From assembly GCA_030761205.1 (NCBI GenBank), contig JAULJL010000029.1:379501-443500 (forward strand): a DNA stretch of 64,000 nucleotides. The letters are read 5' to 3'. Origin of the DNA: Fremontodendron californicum (taxonomy: Eukaryota > Streptophyta > Magnoliopsida > Malvales > Malvaceae). The stretch's first letter is position 1, and each line of letters begins with the position of its first letter. The notes under the pieces are model-generated. The model saw only the letters and a list, made by a program, of their open reading frames with translations, was not told the DNA's origin and did no database searches. This document shows, piece by piece, positions 1 through 15,400 of this stretch. Both the position numbers and the translations under genes were made by a program.

Positions 1-419
1 CCTTTCGAATGAGGCACCTAATATAGTTTTAGGTCCTATTATAACCTTTTAAACCAAAGAAACCGAAACCAAAGAAGTTACATATGAAGTATCGGAAGGT
101 ATAAATTTAGCAACACTTTTTTTTCGAGATCCGTTTCAGAAAAAGAATAATATGTAACTTCAAGTTGTTAATTATATCCTTTATGTAAATAACAAACCTA
201 CTCATCGGAGAATTGACACAAGCATTTAACAAGAGACATAAAATTCTTTAAAAAAAAAAAAAAATTAATAAGTTGTAGATATGTTAACTAGTGATATTAT
301 ACAATTTTAAGCATCATAACATTATATCCTGCTCCCGTTCATTACTTTTACATTCATTATTTTTAATATTATCTTTAATCATTATTCACAACTATATAAA
401 GGATTTTTTGTCGAAACAG

Positions 420-3400
420 ACTGCTCAAGGCACAAAATCTATCAGGTACTCTTCCATCTGAATTGGTCGGGCTCCCTTTCCTCCAAGAAATGTAAGTAAT
501 TTCGAAACTTCTTTTCATGATATATTTTTTCATCATCTTTGCCTCAATTAATTAAATTAACTGTATATGACCTATTCATGAGCCGGGTTGGATCGGGTCG
601 TGGTTCAGATTTTTCTTTACTCAAATCCGTTTTGGACAGGATCGGGGTTCGAGCTGGCCTGAAAATCAATCTCGTTATTCATAAATTATTAAAATTTTAA
701 AAGTATTTTTATATTAAAATTAAAAAAAGTTATTTTTATATTAATATTTATATATATTATAATTAAATTTAAATAAAAAATTATTTAATAAATAATAATT
801 CGGGCAGGATCGGTCCGAATTAAGAAAATCTTTATTCAGATCCGGCCCAATTCAAACCGGATCGAACGAGTAGTTTGACCTTTGGACAGGTCTATGTATA
901 TCTAACAATCTTTATAATTAATTTCATTTTATGACTGACTAATGATTAATTTGTTGTTTTTAACTCTTCTTACAGTGATCTGACTCGCAACTATCTTAGT
1001 GGCACCATTCCTCCTGAATGGGGTTCTATGCAACTCGTCAACATGTATGTTTGTTTCCTCGTTGTGTATGCATGTATATGTCTTTCGTGGTTGTGTATGC
1101 CAGGGATTTAAATTGAGGTTGCGTATATATTTTTGGTCGCATCGTGCTTATCGTGGTTTCGGACATAACGAATGTTATCGCAGTCAATTACAGTGAATAT
1201 CGATGACAAAAAGATTTAAAATCGCAAAATAACGACCGTAACATCGCGTTACGACCGCTAATTAAATCGCTAATATATGTGTATGCATGTATATGTAGAT
1301 ATGTATGCATATGTCTTTGGTGGTTGTATATGTAAGTATATGTCTTTTGTGATTGTATATGTATGTGTGTATACATGTATATGTCTTTCGTGATTATATA
1401 TATATATATGTCTTTCATGGTTGTGATGTATGTATATGTCTTTCGTCATTGTGTATGTATGTATATGTATATATATATATATATATATGTATATGTATAT
1501 ATATACATGTCTTTCGTGGTTGTGCATACATGTATGCATAGCATCTCGACTGCCTTCCATATGATTCAAACATAGCTAGATGTCTATGTTATTCAATATA
1601 CTATAATTTTTCCCCCGCTTCGCTGGAGGATTTTTTTTAATATTTATAAAATTTTAATTAAATTAATAATTACAAATAAATTTAAATTATATTATATTAA
1701 ATAATTATCATTTATTTAAATAAATTTTTATTTTTTATAATATCTTAAGTAAACGAATTACAGTTAAAATCGAACCATTATGATAAATTATTTAAAATAT
1801 GAAATGAATTTAGACATGATAACATAGGAAAATAATTAAAACACGACATGAAAATAACATGAACATGACACGAATACATGAACGTGTCAAAATCTATATA
1901 AAACGAATTATTAACTTGTAAAAATTTATATAAATTTATAATACTTTAAAAACAACAAAAAATAACACATTATAAACATACATTTTTTTCTCTAAATTAA
2001 ATCACTATGACAAATTATGCAAAATATGTCATTAATTGAGACATGACACGAACATAAATTTTATTCTAAATTGAATCACAATGACAAATTATGCAAAATA
2101 TGAAATGAGTTGAGACACGACACGAACACAACATATGAAAAATAATTAAAACACAACACGAAAAATGACATGAACATGACACGAATACACGAACATGTCA
2201 AAATCTATATAAAACGAATTATTAACGCGTAAAAATTTATTTAAATTTATAATATTTTGAAAATACAAAAAAATAACACGAACACAGTTTTTTTTCTAAA
2301 TTGAATTATTACGAAAAAGTATGCAAAATATGTCATGAATTGAGACACGACACGAACACACATTTTTTTTTTTAAATTGAATCACAATGACAAATTATGC
2401 AAAATATGAAATAAGTTGAGATACGACACGAACACAACATGGGAAAAATAATTAAAGCACAACACGAAAAATAACATGAACACGACACGAATACACGAAC
2501 ATGTCAAAATCTATATAAAACAAATTATTAACTCACAAAAGTTTATATAAATTTATTATACTTTAAAAACACCAAAAGATAACACGAACACGAACATGTC
2601 ACGAACATATAATTTTTCTCTAAATTAAATCACTATGACAAATTATGCAAAATATGTCATGAATTGAGACATGGCACACAAATTTTTCTCTAAATTGAAT
2701 CAAAATGAAAAACTATGCAAAATATGAAATGGGTTGAGACACGACACGAACACAACATAGAAAAATAATTAAAACAAAATAGAAAATAACATGAACATGA
2801 CACGAGTACACGAATATATCAAAATATAAATAAAACGAATTATTAACGTGTAAAAATTATACAAATTTATAATACTTTAAACACACGAAAAATAATACGA
2901 ACAAAATATGAGATAAATTGAGATACGACACAAACACAACATGGGAAAATAATTAAAACATGATACAACACGAAAAATAACGTGAACACGATATGAATAC
3001 GCAAAAGAGTCAAAATTTATATAAAACGAATTAAAAAAATAACACGAACATGTCACAAACATGCAATTTTTTTTCTAAATTGAATCATTATGACAAATTA
3101 TGCAAAATATATCATGAATTAAGACACAACATGAACACACAAATTTTTCTCTAAATTGAACTACAATAACAAATTATGCAAAATATGAAATGAATTGAGA
3201 CACGAAACGAACATAATATAAGAAAAATAATTAAAACACAATACGAAAAAAAACATGAATATTATTCGAATACACGAATATGTAGTCATAATATACATAA
3301 AACAAATTATTAACATGTAAAATTTTATATTTATAATACTTTAAACACACACAAAAAATCACAAACACGAACACTTTTTTTTTCCTTCTCTTTTCTTTTT

Positions 3401-6400
3401 TTCCTACTCGAAGAAAAACAAAAGTGCCACGTGTCAACACCAGGTAATCTCATGTAGTATGGTTAGATAATACACTTTTTCATTTTCTTTTATATATAGT
3501 TTTATTGGTCAATACAGTATTTTGGTAGCAGGATTCTTTCCCTGCTTTCTGGGATAAATAAAATGTTGCATTTATCAAGAGGAAAAAAAAAAGTTTTTAT
3601 TTAATCGGGAGATTCAATTTCAACGTGGAAAGAGTAATAAAATTGTAGAAATATATAACAAAAATCCACTTATATTAGTGTAAAATTAATTTAATTTTAT
3701 ATATTTTTATAATTTTTTATACAATTTATATTTGTTTAATCCAATCGTTGTATTTCATACTCTATTCGTTTAGATTGTGTACGTTAAATTTCAAGTAAAT
3801 TAAAAATGTTTAATTATTTATTTGATATAAAATATTTAATCATTAAATATATATAAAAAACAGCATTATCGATTAACATGATATAGATATCGGATCGATA
3901 TTCGAAACTTTACGTGAATGACGAGTATAATTATGTTACTAAATCTAGCGATTAACTTATTAAAATATTAATCATGTAAAACTAATTAATTTAATCCATT
4001 ATAAATTGATCCCTCCTTATCATATATGCATGCAATATATATAAGTTTTGCTTAATATAACAAATGTGCTGTATTTCAGTACCCTTCTTGGAAATCGATT
4101 AACAGGTCCAATCCCACAAGAGCTAGCAAATCTCAGCAATCTTACCAGCTTGTGAGTTGGATTATAGCAAGTTCTTCTGCGGTGTTCATAGATCGGGCCG
4201 AGTTACAGTTCAATTTTTTTTGAAACCCTTTATTCAAACTCGGTTCGGACCGGGTCCAAGCCGGTCGGAGGCATGTTTCACTGTTTAAAAAATATTAAAA
4301 ATATATTTTTATATTATTTTTTATATATTTTTATAATTAAAATATATATTTTAATTAATAAACAATTATTTGAATCGGGTCGATCCGAATTACAAAAAAT
4401 TTATATCCAAATCCGATCCAATACGAACCAAACTTGTCGGACCGAACGGATAGTCCGATCCTTGAACATGTTTCTACTATATATTTCTCATTTCATGATT
4501 ATGACAATTTTTTACAAGATTTTTCTTTTATGGATGTCTATTGGATTAATTTTATTTATTGAAAATCGTGTAGAGTCCTTGAGCACAATGGTTTTTCAGG
4601 AACTTTGCCTCCAGCACTAGGGAATCTACCCAAAATTGAGAGAATGTGAGGGGAATTTTCCTTTTTAAATTCTAGCAGAATTTCATTTCATTATATCCAG
4701 TATTTTTATTATAAATAAATGATTTATTTTATTTAAATATTTCATTTATTTACTTGAAATATTGGTTTAATTTGAATCATTTCCATCTTCAGATCCCTAA
4801 TTATTTAGAGGAGATTATTGTTTTTTTAAGGTTTGATTTAATATTTGTTTTTTCTTGGTATTGTTAATGTTTGCTGGTTTCCAGGTTTCTTAATTCCAAC
4901 AATTTTACTGGAGAATTGCCTGAAAGATTTGCTAGGCTGACTACATTGAAGGAGTTGTAAGCAATTCTAATGTTCTTTTTTACCATGTTACCTAGATTCG
5001 GATGAGTATCGGATATCGATATATGTTTGACATGAGTATGTTTAATTTTTTTAAAAATTTTCTATATATTTGGAGGATTATATTCCATACCCATGTCCGA
5101 ATATGTGCTGGACACAAATGTTTGAACGGATACTTTAAGAAAAATGAAGAGCTCATAATAACATAGCTTTTGTACATGTCATTCAGAATTAGAGTTGTTC
5201 AAAGGTTAGGCTATCCGTCCAAGTTCAAAGACCCGTCTAATATTTGGAAGGATTTAACAAAAATATTATATCCGAAATATGGGTTTGGCAAACAAATAAG
5301 ACCCATTTAGAAAATTGACCGGGCTTTGGCTCCAACAATCCAGCACCTAACCCGGTCCGGCTCATTTTTTATTTATATAATATAATATATTATTTTTATA
5401 TTTATATTTATATATATCATGTAATGTATATCATATAAAGAATAAATATATATAATATTATAGTGTAAACATTTAAAAATATGTTAAGTTATCCATGTTT
5501 TAGAATTTAATAAAAGAAAAAAAAAAGATAAAATTATTAAAAAGTAAATAAAAAGTAACATATTTATTAAAAAAAATTAAAAATATGAGCGGACCTAAAC
5601 GGGTTTGGACTCCCCATTTACAAATATGAGCGAACTTTGGCACAATTTGAGGCTCATATTTCGAACCGGGCCGGATTTAGATAAATATATGTAATGTTAA
5701 TATCATACTTAGACTCGTCCTTATCCTTGAACACTTTTACAATGTAGTTATAATTATTTTGTTTTCTCAACAGCCGGATTAGTGACAACAACTTCACAGG
5801 AAAGATTCCTGAGTTCATTTTCCAGAATTGGACAAAACTTGAAGAACTGTGAGAACTTTATTTAACTTTTGTCATACACTTTTAAGTGTAATTTTTTTCA
5901 TTAGAAATATTTTGGTTTATCAATCATTTAAATTATTCCAACTTTTGTAATGACAGATTTATTGAGGGAAGTGGTTTGAGTGGGCCAATTCCAACCATTG
6001 CTTCTTTGGAAAACTTAACTTACATGTAAGCATGAATCTAAATTTCAAAGATTTCAATATATTTAACTTGGGATATTGTTATTATAGTCAGGATTTAAAT
6101 AGTGGTCGCAATACGATGTTACGATATTTATTTTACAGTTTTGACTCTTTCTATTGACGATATTTATCGTAATTAGGGTGTAAATAGTTAGTAATCCATA
6201 GCGGTTAAACTCACAACCACGAATACGAAATTTCGATAAAAGTCTAGCCAGCTCATCCTTATATGTATCTAGATTCGATTTATAATTGATGAATATTTTT
6301 TCTTTTATAAATATATGATCATAGAGTGTCATAAACAATTTTAAGAACCATTAAAAAATATTTTCTATCATTATAATTATAATACTATTTTTTACAGTAA

Positions 6401-9400
6401 GTTGTATAAAATGAAAAAAATTCACGATTTTGACGACCGCAATGATCGTGATAGTATTCATTACATCCGCAACTGTGATAAGCACAATGCAATAGAAAAC
6501 ACGTCTGCGATCGCAATTTAAATTTCTGATTTATGATTGTATCATGGTGTTTGTTGTTTGTTGGATATATGTTTACAGAATAATTAGTGACTTGAATGGA
6601 GCTGAAGCAATTTTTCCACAACTCAGTAGTTTGCCTAAATTGGATAGACTGTAAGTAGAACTCTGCAATAAGGCAGAGATTTATTAAAGTTGTGAGATGT
6701 TGAGGAGTAGACCTGTTCTAGAGTCGGGTAGCCCGTTCGATCGATAGACTCTGTCCATATTAAATCGGGCTAGGATAAAGAAAATGAAAAATTTTCAAGT
6801 CGCGATTCGGCTCGATCCATGAACAGGTCTATTGAGAGTTCCAAATAATGGAATATATTTTTTATTGTATTACAGGATGTTGAGGAGTTGCAATCTCATT
6901 GAAGAGCTACCTGTTTCTCTTGGGGCATTGACAACAATAAAGATCTTGTGAGTAATAGACTTGATTTCTTTCCTTAATAGTAGAAAATATGCTCTTTCAA
7001 TTTTGCTTCAGCATATATTTCTTCTTTCTTTTCTTTTTTTTTTAAGATTTGATAATAGATTTGATAATATTAGACACGATATGACTACATGATACAAAAA
7101 AATAATTAAAACACGATACAAAACATGACACGACACGAAAAAAGAACACGAATATGACATGGATACGCAAATGTCTCAAAATCTATATAATACGAATTAT
7201 TTATGTATCAAAATTTATATAAATATAAAATATACCTTAAACACGATTATGACACGATAAAATACATAAATACAATACGAATAAACGAATTGCCAGGTGT
7301 GCTTGAGATATTCATTTTGGGTAATGTTATATTATGATGACATAAAAAATGTTCTTATAGTTGAACTCATGGCTTAACTCAGTTAGTTTATACGGTCTTC
7401 TATAAGAGTTGACCTCTGCAACCTCCTCTTTTTTCTCCAGGTTACGACTTATTTTATACTAAAAAAAAGTTTTTGTAGTTTTAATTTCTAAACTTAGTTT
7501 AGAACAGAATTTACCTGTGAATTTTGATCCATTGTTCTTAATTTTTCTTTTTTTTTTGTTAGTGTCTTTTTTTTGTACTTTTGATTATTCAAGAAGTCAA
7601 TTGAGAAATTTTCTGAGACAACATTTGATTTTAATACCCTTTTATACATTTTCTTGCAGAGATCTCAGCTTTAACAGACTCAGTGGAGAAATTCCACCAC
7701 CTCTTTCTGCTCTTACAAATTTGGACCAATTGTAAGGATATGGTTTTTTAAGTGTAAACTTTCCTTTTCTGTTATTTATTTATTTTTTGGTACAGTGGAT
7801 TTAAGGTGAAATAAGATTTTGCAGGAGCTGAGGTTAAAACCCCAGCCATTAGAGTTCAAACCCCTAAAAATGGTGGATGAACCATGGATTTAAATAGTGA
7901 CTACAATGCGATGTTATGGTCACTAATTTGTGGTTTTGACTTTTTTTCATCGTTGATATTCATCACAATTGGAGTATGAATGGTTAGCAGTTCGTAACGG
8001 TTAAACTCACGATTGTGAATTACATGTATATAGATTTAGTTTACAACTTGTGAATAATTTTTTTTTTTTTATAAATAAAAGATCATAGAATGTCATAAAT
8101 TATTAAAAAGGAATTTTTATAATTATAATTACTATGTTTTACAGTAAGTTGTGCAAAATAAAAAAAAAAAATTCACGATCGCGATAGCATCTGTTACGTC
8201 CGCAACTACAATAAATACAATGCGATCAAAAACGCGTCCATAACTGTAATTTAAATCCTCGGGGTGAACTATAAATTTTCTTTACCAAAGGAAAACTACC
8301 CTTTTTTAGTAGTGGAAGACCGTTTAAGCTGATTCAATAAATATATAATTTTCTAATTTGCAACAAAGGTTTCAGTTCAACAATTTAGAAATATATAGGC
8401 ATTGTTCATAACTGTACTTATTTCATTTTCCTCAAATTTGTCATTACAACTGATAAGTTTCTTTAGTTTCAGTGCAGATTCCATAATATCTAACTGCAGA
8501 AACTTCATGATTTTTTTATCAGGTTTTTAACTGGAAACAATTTTACTGGACAAGTCCCTCCATGGATACGGGGAACAAAAGAAAAAATGTAAGATTCTCT
8601 TCCAAAATGTTGAATGACATTGATTATATGCTCAAAAAGTTTTAGATATGATAACTTTGGAAAGATACGATTAAATGACATAAAAAATAATTTTATAATG
8701 ATATAAAACATGACACGACACGAAAAAATAACACGAACACAACACGCATACATAAATGTGTTAAAATCTATATAATATGAATTATTAACATATCAAAATT
8801 TATATAAATATATAATACTTTAAACACGATTATAACACTTGAAAATACACGAATACGAGATAAATAGACGGTCTAAAAAGTTTGATCATAACACTTGTTT
8901 TTAATTAACCAAAAAGAGGTGAAACTTGTAAAGATAAGTGCTATAGCATAATTTTTAGTTTGTATAATCCTTCTTTAGCTATAGCATGTGGTATCAAAAA
9001 AATGATAGCAGAAATGAAATTATATATCAGTTTATTGTATTTGTAACGTCCCAATTTTACATTGAAGAGAATTCGTTATGTTATATAAGTAGAGACTTAA
9101 ATTCATACTTGTGAAGTACTTTTTGTAAGATAAAATAGTGAGATTTTCGGATCAAAACGGACAATACCTCGTAGGTTTAGTGCGGATCTTTACAAATGGT
9201 ATCATAGCAATCACCAGCCGAAATGTGGGATTTAAGTGTTACACCGTAGGAACCACTTCTAGAATCCCAATGAATAAGAGCTAAGTATTATACGGTGGGA
9301 GCCACCTTTAGAATCTCAACGCTTGGTGTGATTTTGGTTTTGTGTGTGCTTTGTTTGGCTTGACATATCCGTCAAGCTTTAACCAGAAAATTTGTAACAC

Positions 9401-12400
9401 TTCCAATTATACATTGAAAAATTGTGAGGATCCGTTATAATAAATATGTAGAAATCCAAACTCATAAAACGCCTTTTGTGTGACAAAAATCATGAGATTT
9501 TTAAGTCAAAACGAATAATATCTCGCAAGTTCTTGCGAGTCTCCACATATTTATGATTGAATCAAAGAAAAAAGCATAGATAATTAATAACCATTTAATG
9601 AAAATAATCTTCTGAACTATTCTATTTGCAGGGATCTTTCATATAACAACTTCATAAGCACAGGTGTATCAGGCTGTCAACAAACTGGCCTGTATGAGAA
9701 CTTTCTCATCTAAGTTTGTTATTTGAGTTTTGTGCTTGCATTTGTTAGCGGATCTTTATTATAAATAGCTATCTTTATTATAATTTGTCCTTATTTTCTG
9801 TAGGAACTTGTTTGCAAGCATTCCAAGGATCAATAACTCGTAAGCGTTACGATTAGGGATTTAAATAGCGGTCGCAACGTGATAATCGTTATTTTGCGGT
9901 TTTGGCTTTTTCTTTCACCAATATTTACGATTGGTATTTATCGTAATTGATCGCGATAGCATTCATTACATTCGCCACCGTAATAAACGTGACGCAACCG
10001 AAAATGCATCCACGACCGTAATTTAAATCCCTGATTACAATATCTATCATTAAAGTTTCGTTGTCTTTGATCAACTTCAATTTTGGGGTTATAATGCCTA
10101 ACTTTTTTTTTGGGGCTTATAATTGTTTTACCAGAGGGATTGTTCCATGTTTGGGAAACCTTAACTGTCCAGCAGAACGTAAGTAGAAATTTCATATACT
10201 TCTTAACAATGTTAGGTACTCATAATAACTCTGTACTGCATTGTCTATTTTAATATGGTGTACTTCTTAGTTCTAAACAGTGCTAGTCTCTCATTATGTT
10301 ACCCCGACATGAGCATACTCAAAAATTTTTAAAGTTTTTTCATATATTTGGAGGATCATACGTTCACACTCATGTCCGTATATGTATCGAATACATGTGT
10401 TAGACAAAAATATTTTAAAAGCAATGAAGAATTCGGGTAACATAGATCTGTCATATTTTCTATATTAATACGTTGCCTTATTTTTCTTTCAACTTTTTCT
10501 TTGAGGATTTGGGAAGCAAAGGGTTTAACATTTAAATACTTGTAATTAAATAAAAGATCTTCAATTCACTTTGGTTACCTTCCAAATGCCATGGTGCTAG
10601 TGTCTTAGAGTGTTACAATTTTCATCCAAAATTAGTTAGAGACCTCCTATGTTTCTTGAGAAGAAGTTTTAGGGGAGAAAAAGGAGGGGGGGGGGGGGGG
10701 ATTTGGTTATGTTGCTTTATTAAAAATGCATCAGCTTCCATACATTCTACATACTTTAGAATTATGTTACTCGGATTCGGGTAAGTGTCGGATACGAATA
10801 TATGTCCGATACTCGTATATTCAATTTTTTAAAACTTTTTTCATATATTAGAAGGATCATATACTTCATACTCATGTTCAAATATGTGTCGAATACAGGT
10901 ATCAAATACAACTACTTTAAAAAAAAAATAATAAAGAATCCGAATAACTTAGTTTCAAAATATTCCATCTTTTTTCTTTCAGAATCTTTCTGCAGATGCT
11001 CTAGTCTATGTTGATAAACCAAGTACTTGACTCATTTGAGATTGAAAATTGGCAGTTCAGATACACTATCTGTATAACTTGTAGGTAGCTGTCCCCTAAG
11101 TCTGTTTAAACTTGTGTTGCAATCATCAGGAGGAGATTTTATAGCTAAGCACTTTGTAGATTAGAAAGAAGAATGAAAAAGATTAATCGTGTTTAAAGTA
11201 TTATAGATTTTGACATGTTAATAATTCATGTTATATAGATGTTGACACATTCACGTATTCGTGTCGTGTCTGTATTATTTTTTGTATCGTATCGTATTTT
11301 ATGTTGTGATTTAATTATTTTTTTCGTGTCTTGTTCGTGTGATTATGAATAGGATGAGAAAGGCCTAGTAACCTTTTGTGTTTTTTCTTCTTTTTCTATG
11401 TGACTGAGTCAATCTGTTTGTATTTTCCTCCAATAGTTATTGAACTTTTGTTCCTTTATACCTCAGCTTTGCACTCTCTTTATATAAACTGTGGAGGGGG
11501 AGAAGTAGTTGTTAATGGCAGCACCTATGAAGCTGATCGTGATCAAGCCGGGCCTTCAGCATTTTTCCGAAGTACAAGCTACTGGGTATTTAGCAGCACC
11601 GGTATTTTTTTAAGTGATAATCGTCCAGACGATATCTTAGTTTTTGAAAATCAACAACTTTCTATCGATGGTGGTGAACTCTACACAAATGCTCGGCTTT
11701 CACCTAGCTCTTTGACTTACTATGCATTCTGTCTGGCCAATGCAACTTATAGAGTAAACCTCCATTTTGCTGAGATACAGTTCACTGATGGTCAAAATTA
11801 TAGCAGCTTAGGGAGGCGGATATTTGACGTTTACATTCAGGTATTTTTAATGTCATTCTTCTTACCAAGTTCTTACTATGTTACTCGGACTCGTGTGTGA
11901 GTGTCCGATACAGATATATGTTTGACACGGGTATATTCAATTTTTTCTAAATTTTTACATGTATTTGGAGAATCATATCCCCATACTCATGCCCGAATAT
12001 GGGTCAGACATGGGTATTTTAAGAAAATTGAAGAGTTGGAGCAACATAGAGTTCAAGTGTTAGAATTTAAGTTGGTGAAGAACTTCGGCTTAGAACCTAG
12101 GGCTTAACCTAATTGATTCATACAATAATTCTTAAGAAGTAGCATTCAGGAGATCTGAGATTCGAATCTCAAAATCTGCTACTCATCTTTTATCCTTTGT
12201 CCTCGTTTGTAAAAAAAAGAGCTTTGGCCCAATAAGGATTCAAATCCAATCCCTGGTTAGTGTAGTTGACCACCAGATTATAAGCAAGACTATGGCCATG
12301 GTTCAGCCAATATTGCAGTATAGCATTGCTGGTTTGTTCTGATTTGTGGCACAGAATCAGGGATGTATTGGATTTGAATCCTTACTATAGCCAATCAACT

Positions 12401-15400
12401 TCAAGTTCCTATTATCCTCTAGATAGATGCTCTATTATCCGGATTCGGGTGATTATTGGATATAGATATATATTTGCTACGGGTATATTCAAATTTTTTA
12501 AAGTTTTTTTTTTATTTTTTTATATTTAGAGGATCATATATTCAAATCCATATCCGAATATATATAGGACACAAGTGTTGAACATGAGTATTTTAGAAAG
12601 AAAAAAAGAGTCCGAATAACATAGAATAAATGTTAAACTAAAAACTGAACAAAGTTACTTTTACAATTAGGGATGAGCATTCGATCGATTCGGTTTTAAA
12701 ATTCTAAAAAATCAAATAAACCGATCGAACTTCAAAACCGACCGAACTCTATACAAGAAACCAAAATAATCAAACCGAAATTAATCGGTTCGGTCGGTTA
12801 TGTCAGTTTGGACTTATTAAATTGGGTAATATGATTATGGATTGGGTATGGTTAGTATAAATAAAAATATATAATTTATTTATTTTTTAATTAGGTGTCG
12901 GTTTGTTTGGTGAGTTTGATTTTGAAAATAAAAAATCGCAAATCGATCGAATAAATTTATTTAAACCGATTTTCTTAACCGAATTTTACCGAAACCAACT
13001 AAATGGAACCGAATAAATCAATTAAGACTAGTTTCGATCAATCGATTTAACTCATTCTACCGAATAACCCCTATTTACAACATGTGGTTGCATGGAAAGT
13101 TGGGTTAAATGGAATGGATAATTGCAGGGAACGCGGGAGCTGAAGGATTTCAATATTAAGGATGCAGCAGGTGGGGCTGGCAAAGGAATTGTAAAAAATT
13201 TTACTGTAAATGTGACTGATGGTACTTTGGAGATCCGATTGCGTTGGGCTGGAAAAGGGACGACTTCTATTCCCGAGAGAGGCATTTACGGTCCTCTTAT
13301 CTCAGCAATATCTATTCTTGATCCTGGTAGGTTGTCGATTCCATGGTGTTATTGTTTCTAATTGTAGCAGATTGCCTGATCTTGTTCAAAAGTCTGCTAA
13401 TGGCTTTGTCACATATTCAGTACAGCTAGGAAATTTCATTTTAGATCATGCTACTAGTGTTTTTCTATGTTACTTGGATTCCTGAGTGAGTCTAATATAG
13501 ATATGTGTAGTATATGGATAAACATATTTAAGGATCAGGTTACTCATTCGGCCCGACAAGCCCGATCCATATTGGGTTGGGTTTGGACATAGATTTTTGT
13601 AATTTGAGCCGGCTCGACTCGACTCGAATTATTGTTTATTAATAATAATAAATTTTAATTATAAAAATATTTTTTTAATATTTTAAAATAGTGAAATGGG
13701 CCTTCAAGTCTGCCAGGGTCGGGCTTGGCTAAGAGGTTTAAAAAAAATTAAGCTGCAGTCCGACCCATAAACACTTCTAGACATAGGTATATTCATTTTT
13801 TTTTTTTTAATTTATATATTTGAAAGATCGTACCTTTATATACATATCCAAATATATGTCGTATTCAAATGTTAGACACGGGTATTTAAAAAAAAAAAAA
13901 AAAAGTCAGAGTACCATAGGTGTTCTTTAAAATTCAAGGAATCTACATGCTGAAACTTTTACTTCTTTTGTCTTCTACACATTTTCACCTATGTCCTTTA
14001 TTATCATGAGGAAATAGAATGTGTTTATTTTTTTTCACCTTTTTATTCAAGTTTTTGTCTGGGATTATGGATTCCAGTAATCAAGAAAGAGTCAGTATAA
14101 AAATATGCACTGGAGTTCAGGGTGGAATGGTTGTTTCCATAGTCCTATATAATGTTTACTTAATTCTTTGGACATGTTGGGTCGGAGTAGAGATATTCAT
14201 GGATCCGACCGAATCAGGCTAAATTCAACTAGTAAAAATTTTACTTGTTTAGGTTTGGTTTGGTCCGAAAACTTGTTTTATTATTTAAAATTTATTTTTA
14301 TATTAATATTTATATATTCTATAATTAAATTAAATTAATATTTTATTTTGGGTCGGACCAAGTCAAATCCAATTCAAATTAGACCTGTCGGGTAGAATGA
14401 ATAACCGGCTCGTGGACAGGTTCGGATCATGTTCTTTTCTTTTTGATATCTTATTCACACCTATATATTCTCCATGATTTCCTATTAAGTTGAGTAATGC
14501 TTTCAACCAACAGTGTCATCTCATCTTTGCAACTAACTTTTATATAATGTTCTTGAACCAGATTATAAACCTCGATCAGAAAGTGACGGTGGTATCGCTA
14601 CAGCTGCGGTGGTTGGTATTGTGGGTGGAGCAGCATTTGCTACTTTGCTGCTTGGGGGCTTCCTTTGGTGGAATGGCTGTTTAAGACGAGAGAATACATT
14701 GGAACGAGGTATATTTAGAGAGAAATCAATATATTCTGTTACATCCGAGCTTCATGAGTTTGTAGCGGTCACAACGTTACATCACGGTCTCTTTTTTTTG
14801 TGATTTTCGGCATTTTTCGCCGTCAATATTCACCGTCATGATAGCATTTGTTAGATAAACAGACGTGTCCGAAAAAACGTCCGTGATCATAATTTTATCT
14901 AATATATAGGGGATATATAATCAGTGTCCTTAACTCCATTCAGACAATAGATATACAGAGATTTTAGAAGCTATATTATAAATGTTTCTTATTTGGCTTA
15001 GCTTCTTCCACAGATCTACAAGGCATAGAGTTGCAGACCAGTTCCTTTACCTTAAGGCAAATTAAAGCTGCTACAAACAACTTTGATGCTGCTAATAAGA
15101 TTGGAGAAGGTGGTTTTGGTCCTGTTTACAAGGTATTATGTGCAACACATTCTTTCTTTTGATTACTTGCATTGTGAACATCCTTACTGCAGCACTTCCT
15201 CTATGTCCGTGATTTAAATAGTAGCCGACGTTACGATCGCTATTTTATGGTTTTGATTTTTTCCGTTGTCCATATTCATAGAGATAACATCTATTATGTC
15301 CACAATCGCGATAAATACGATGTGACCGAAAACGCGTCGACGACCGCAATTTAAATCTCTACCTCCAGGCAGGAATTTAAATAGCGGTCGCAACGCGACG

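Larger units (their letters stand above)
420..10178 (+). other. LRR-coding exon block of the receptor kinase
   Basis: Fourteen small exons, most of 66-75 bases, each encode about one leucine-rich repeat and all break after the second codon base (phase 2), the pattern of this family. Readable repeats include LSGTLPSELVGLPFLQEI, LTGPIPQELANLSNL and LSGEIPPPLSALTNLDQL. Several N-glycosylation sequons (for example NLS and NFT) fit an extracellular domain. The last exon carries a Cys pair (CLGNLNC) that probably caps the LRR solenoid. Intron 2 (1045-4079) is the longest at about 3 kb because of a tandem array. Confidence 0.9.
11467..13326 (+). other. Malectin-like domain exons of the receptor kinase
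   Basis: Two exons (11467-11840 and 13128-13326) encode an extracellular malectin-like domain. It opens with LYINCGGGE, continues through YRVNLHFAEIQF and RRIFDVYIQ, then in the second exon through FNIKDAAGGAGKG and LEIRLRWAGKGT, and ends PLISAISI. These are the usual signature stretches of plant malectin kinases. The 1.3-kb intron between them contains three repeat insertions. Confidence 0.93.

Noticed and set aside
1188..1575. Several overlapping open frames rich in Tyr, Ile and His
   Set aside because: They translate a (TA)n and TGTATG minisatellite inside intron 2 of the receptor kinase; composition explains the lack of stops.
12326..12529. Possible extra exon between the two malectin exons
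   Set aside because: The flanking exons already join in phase, and the stretch overlaps a MITE and a SINE-like repeat.
14019..14222. Possible coding exon upstream of the transmembrane exon
   Set aside because: No splice borders in phase and no similarity to the family; the 13326 donor joins 14562 in frame without it.
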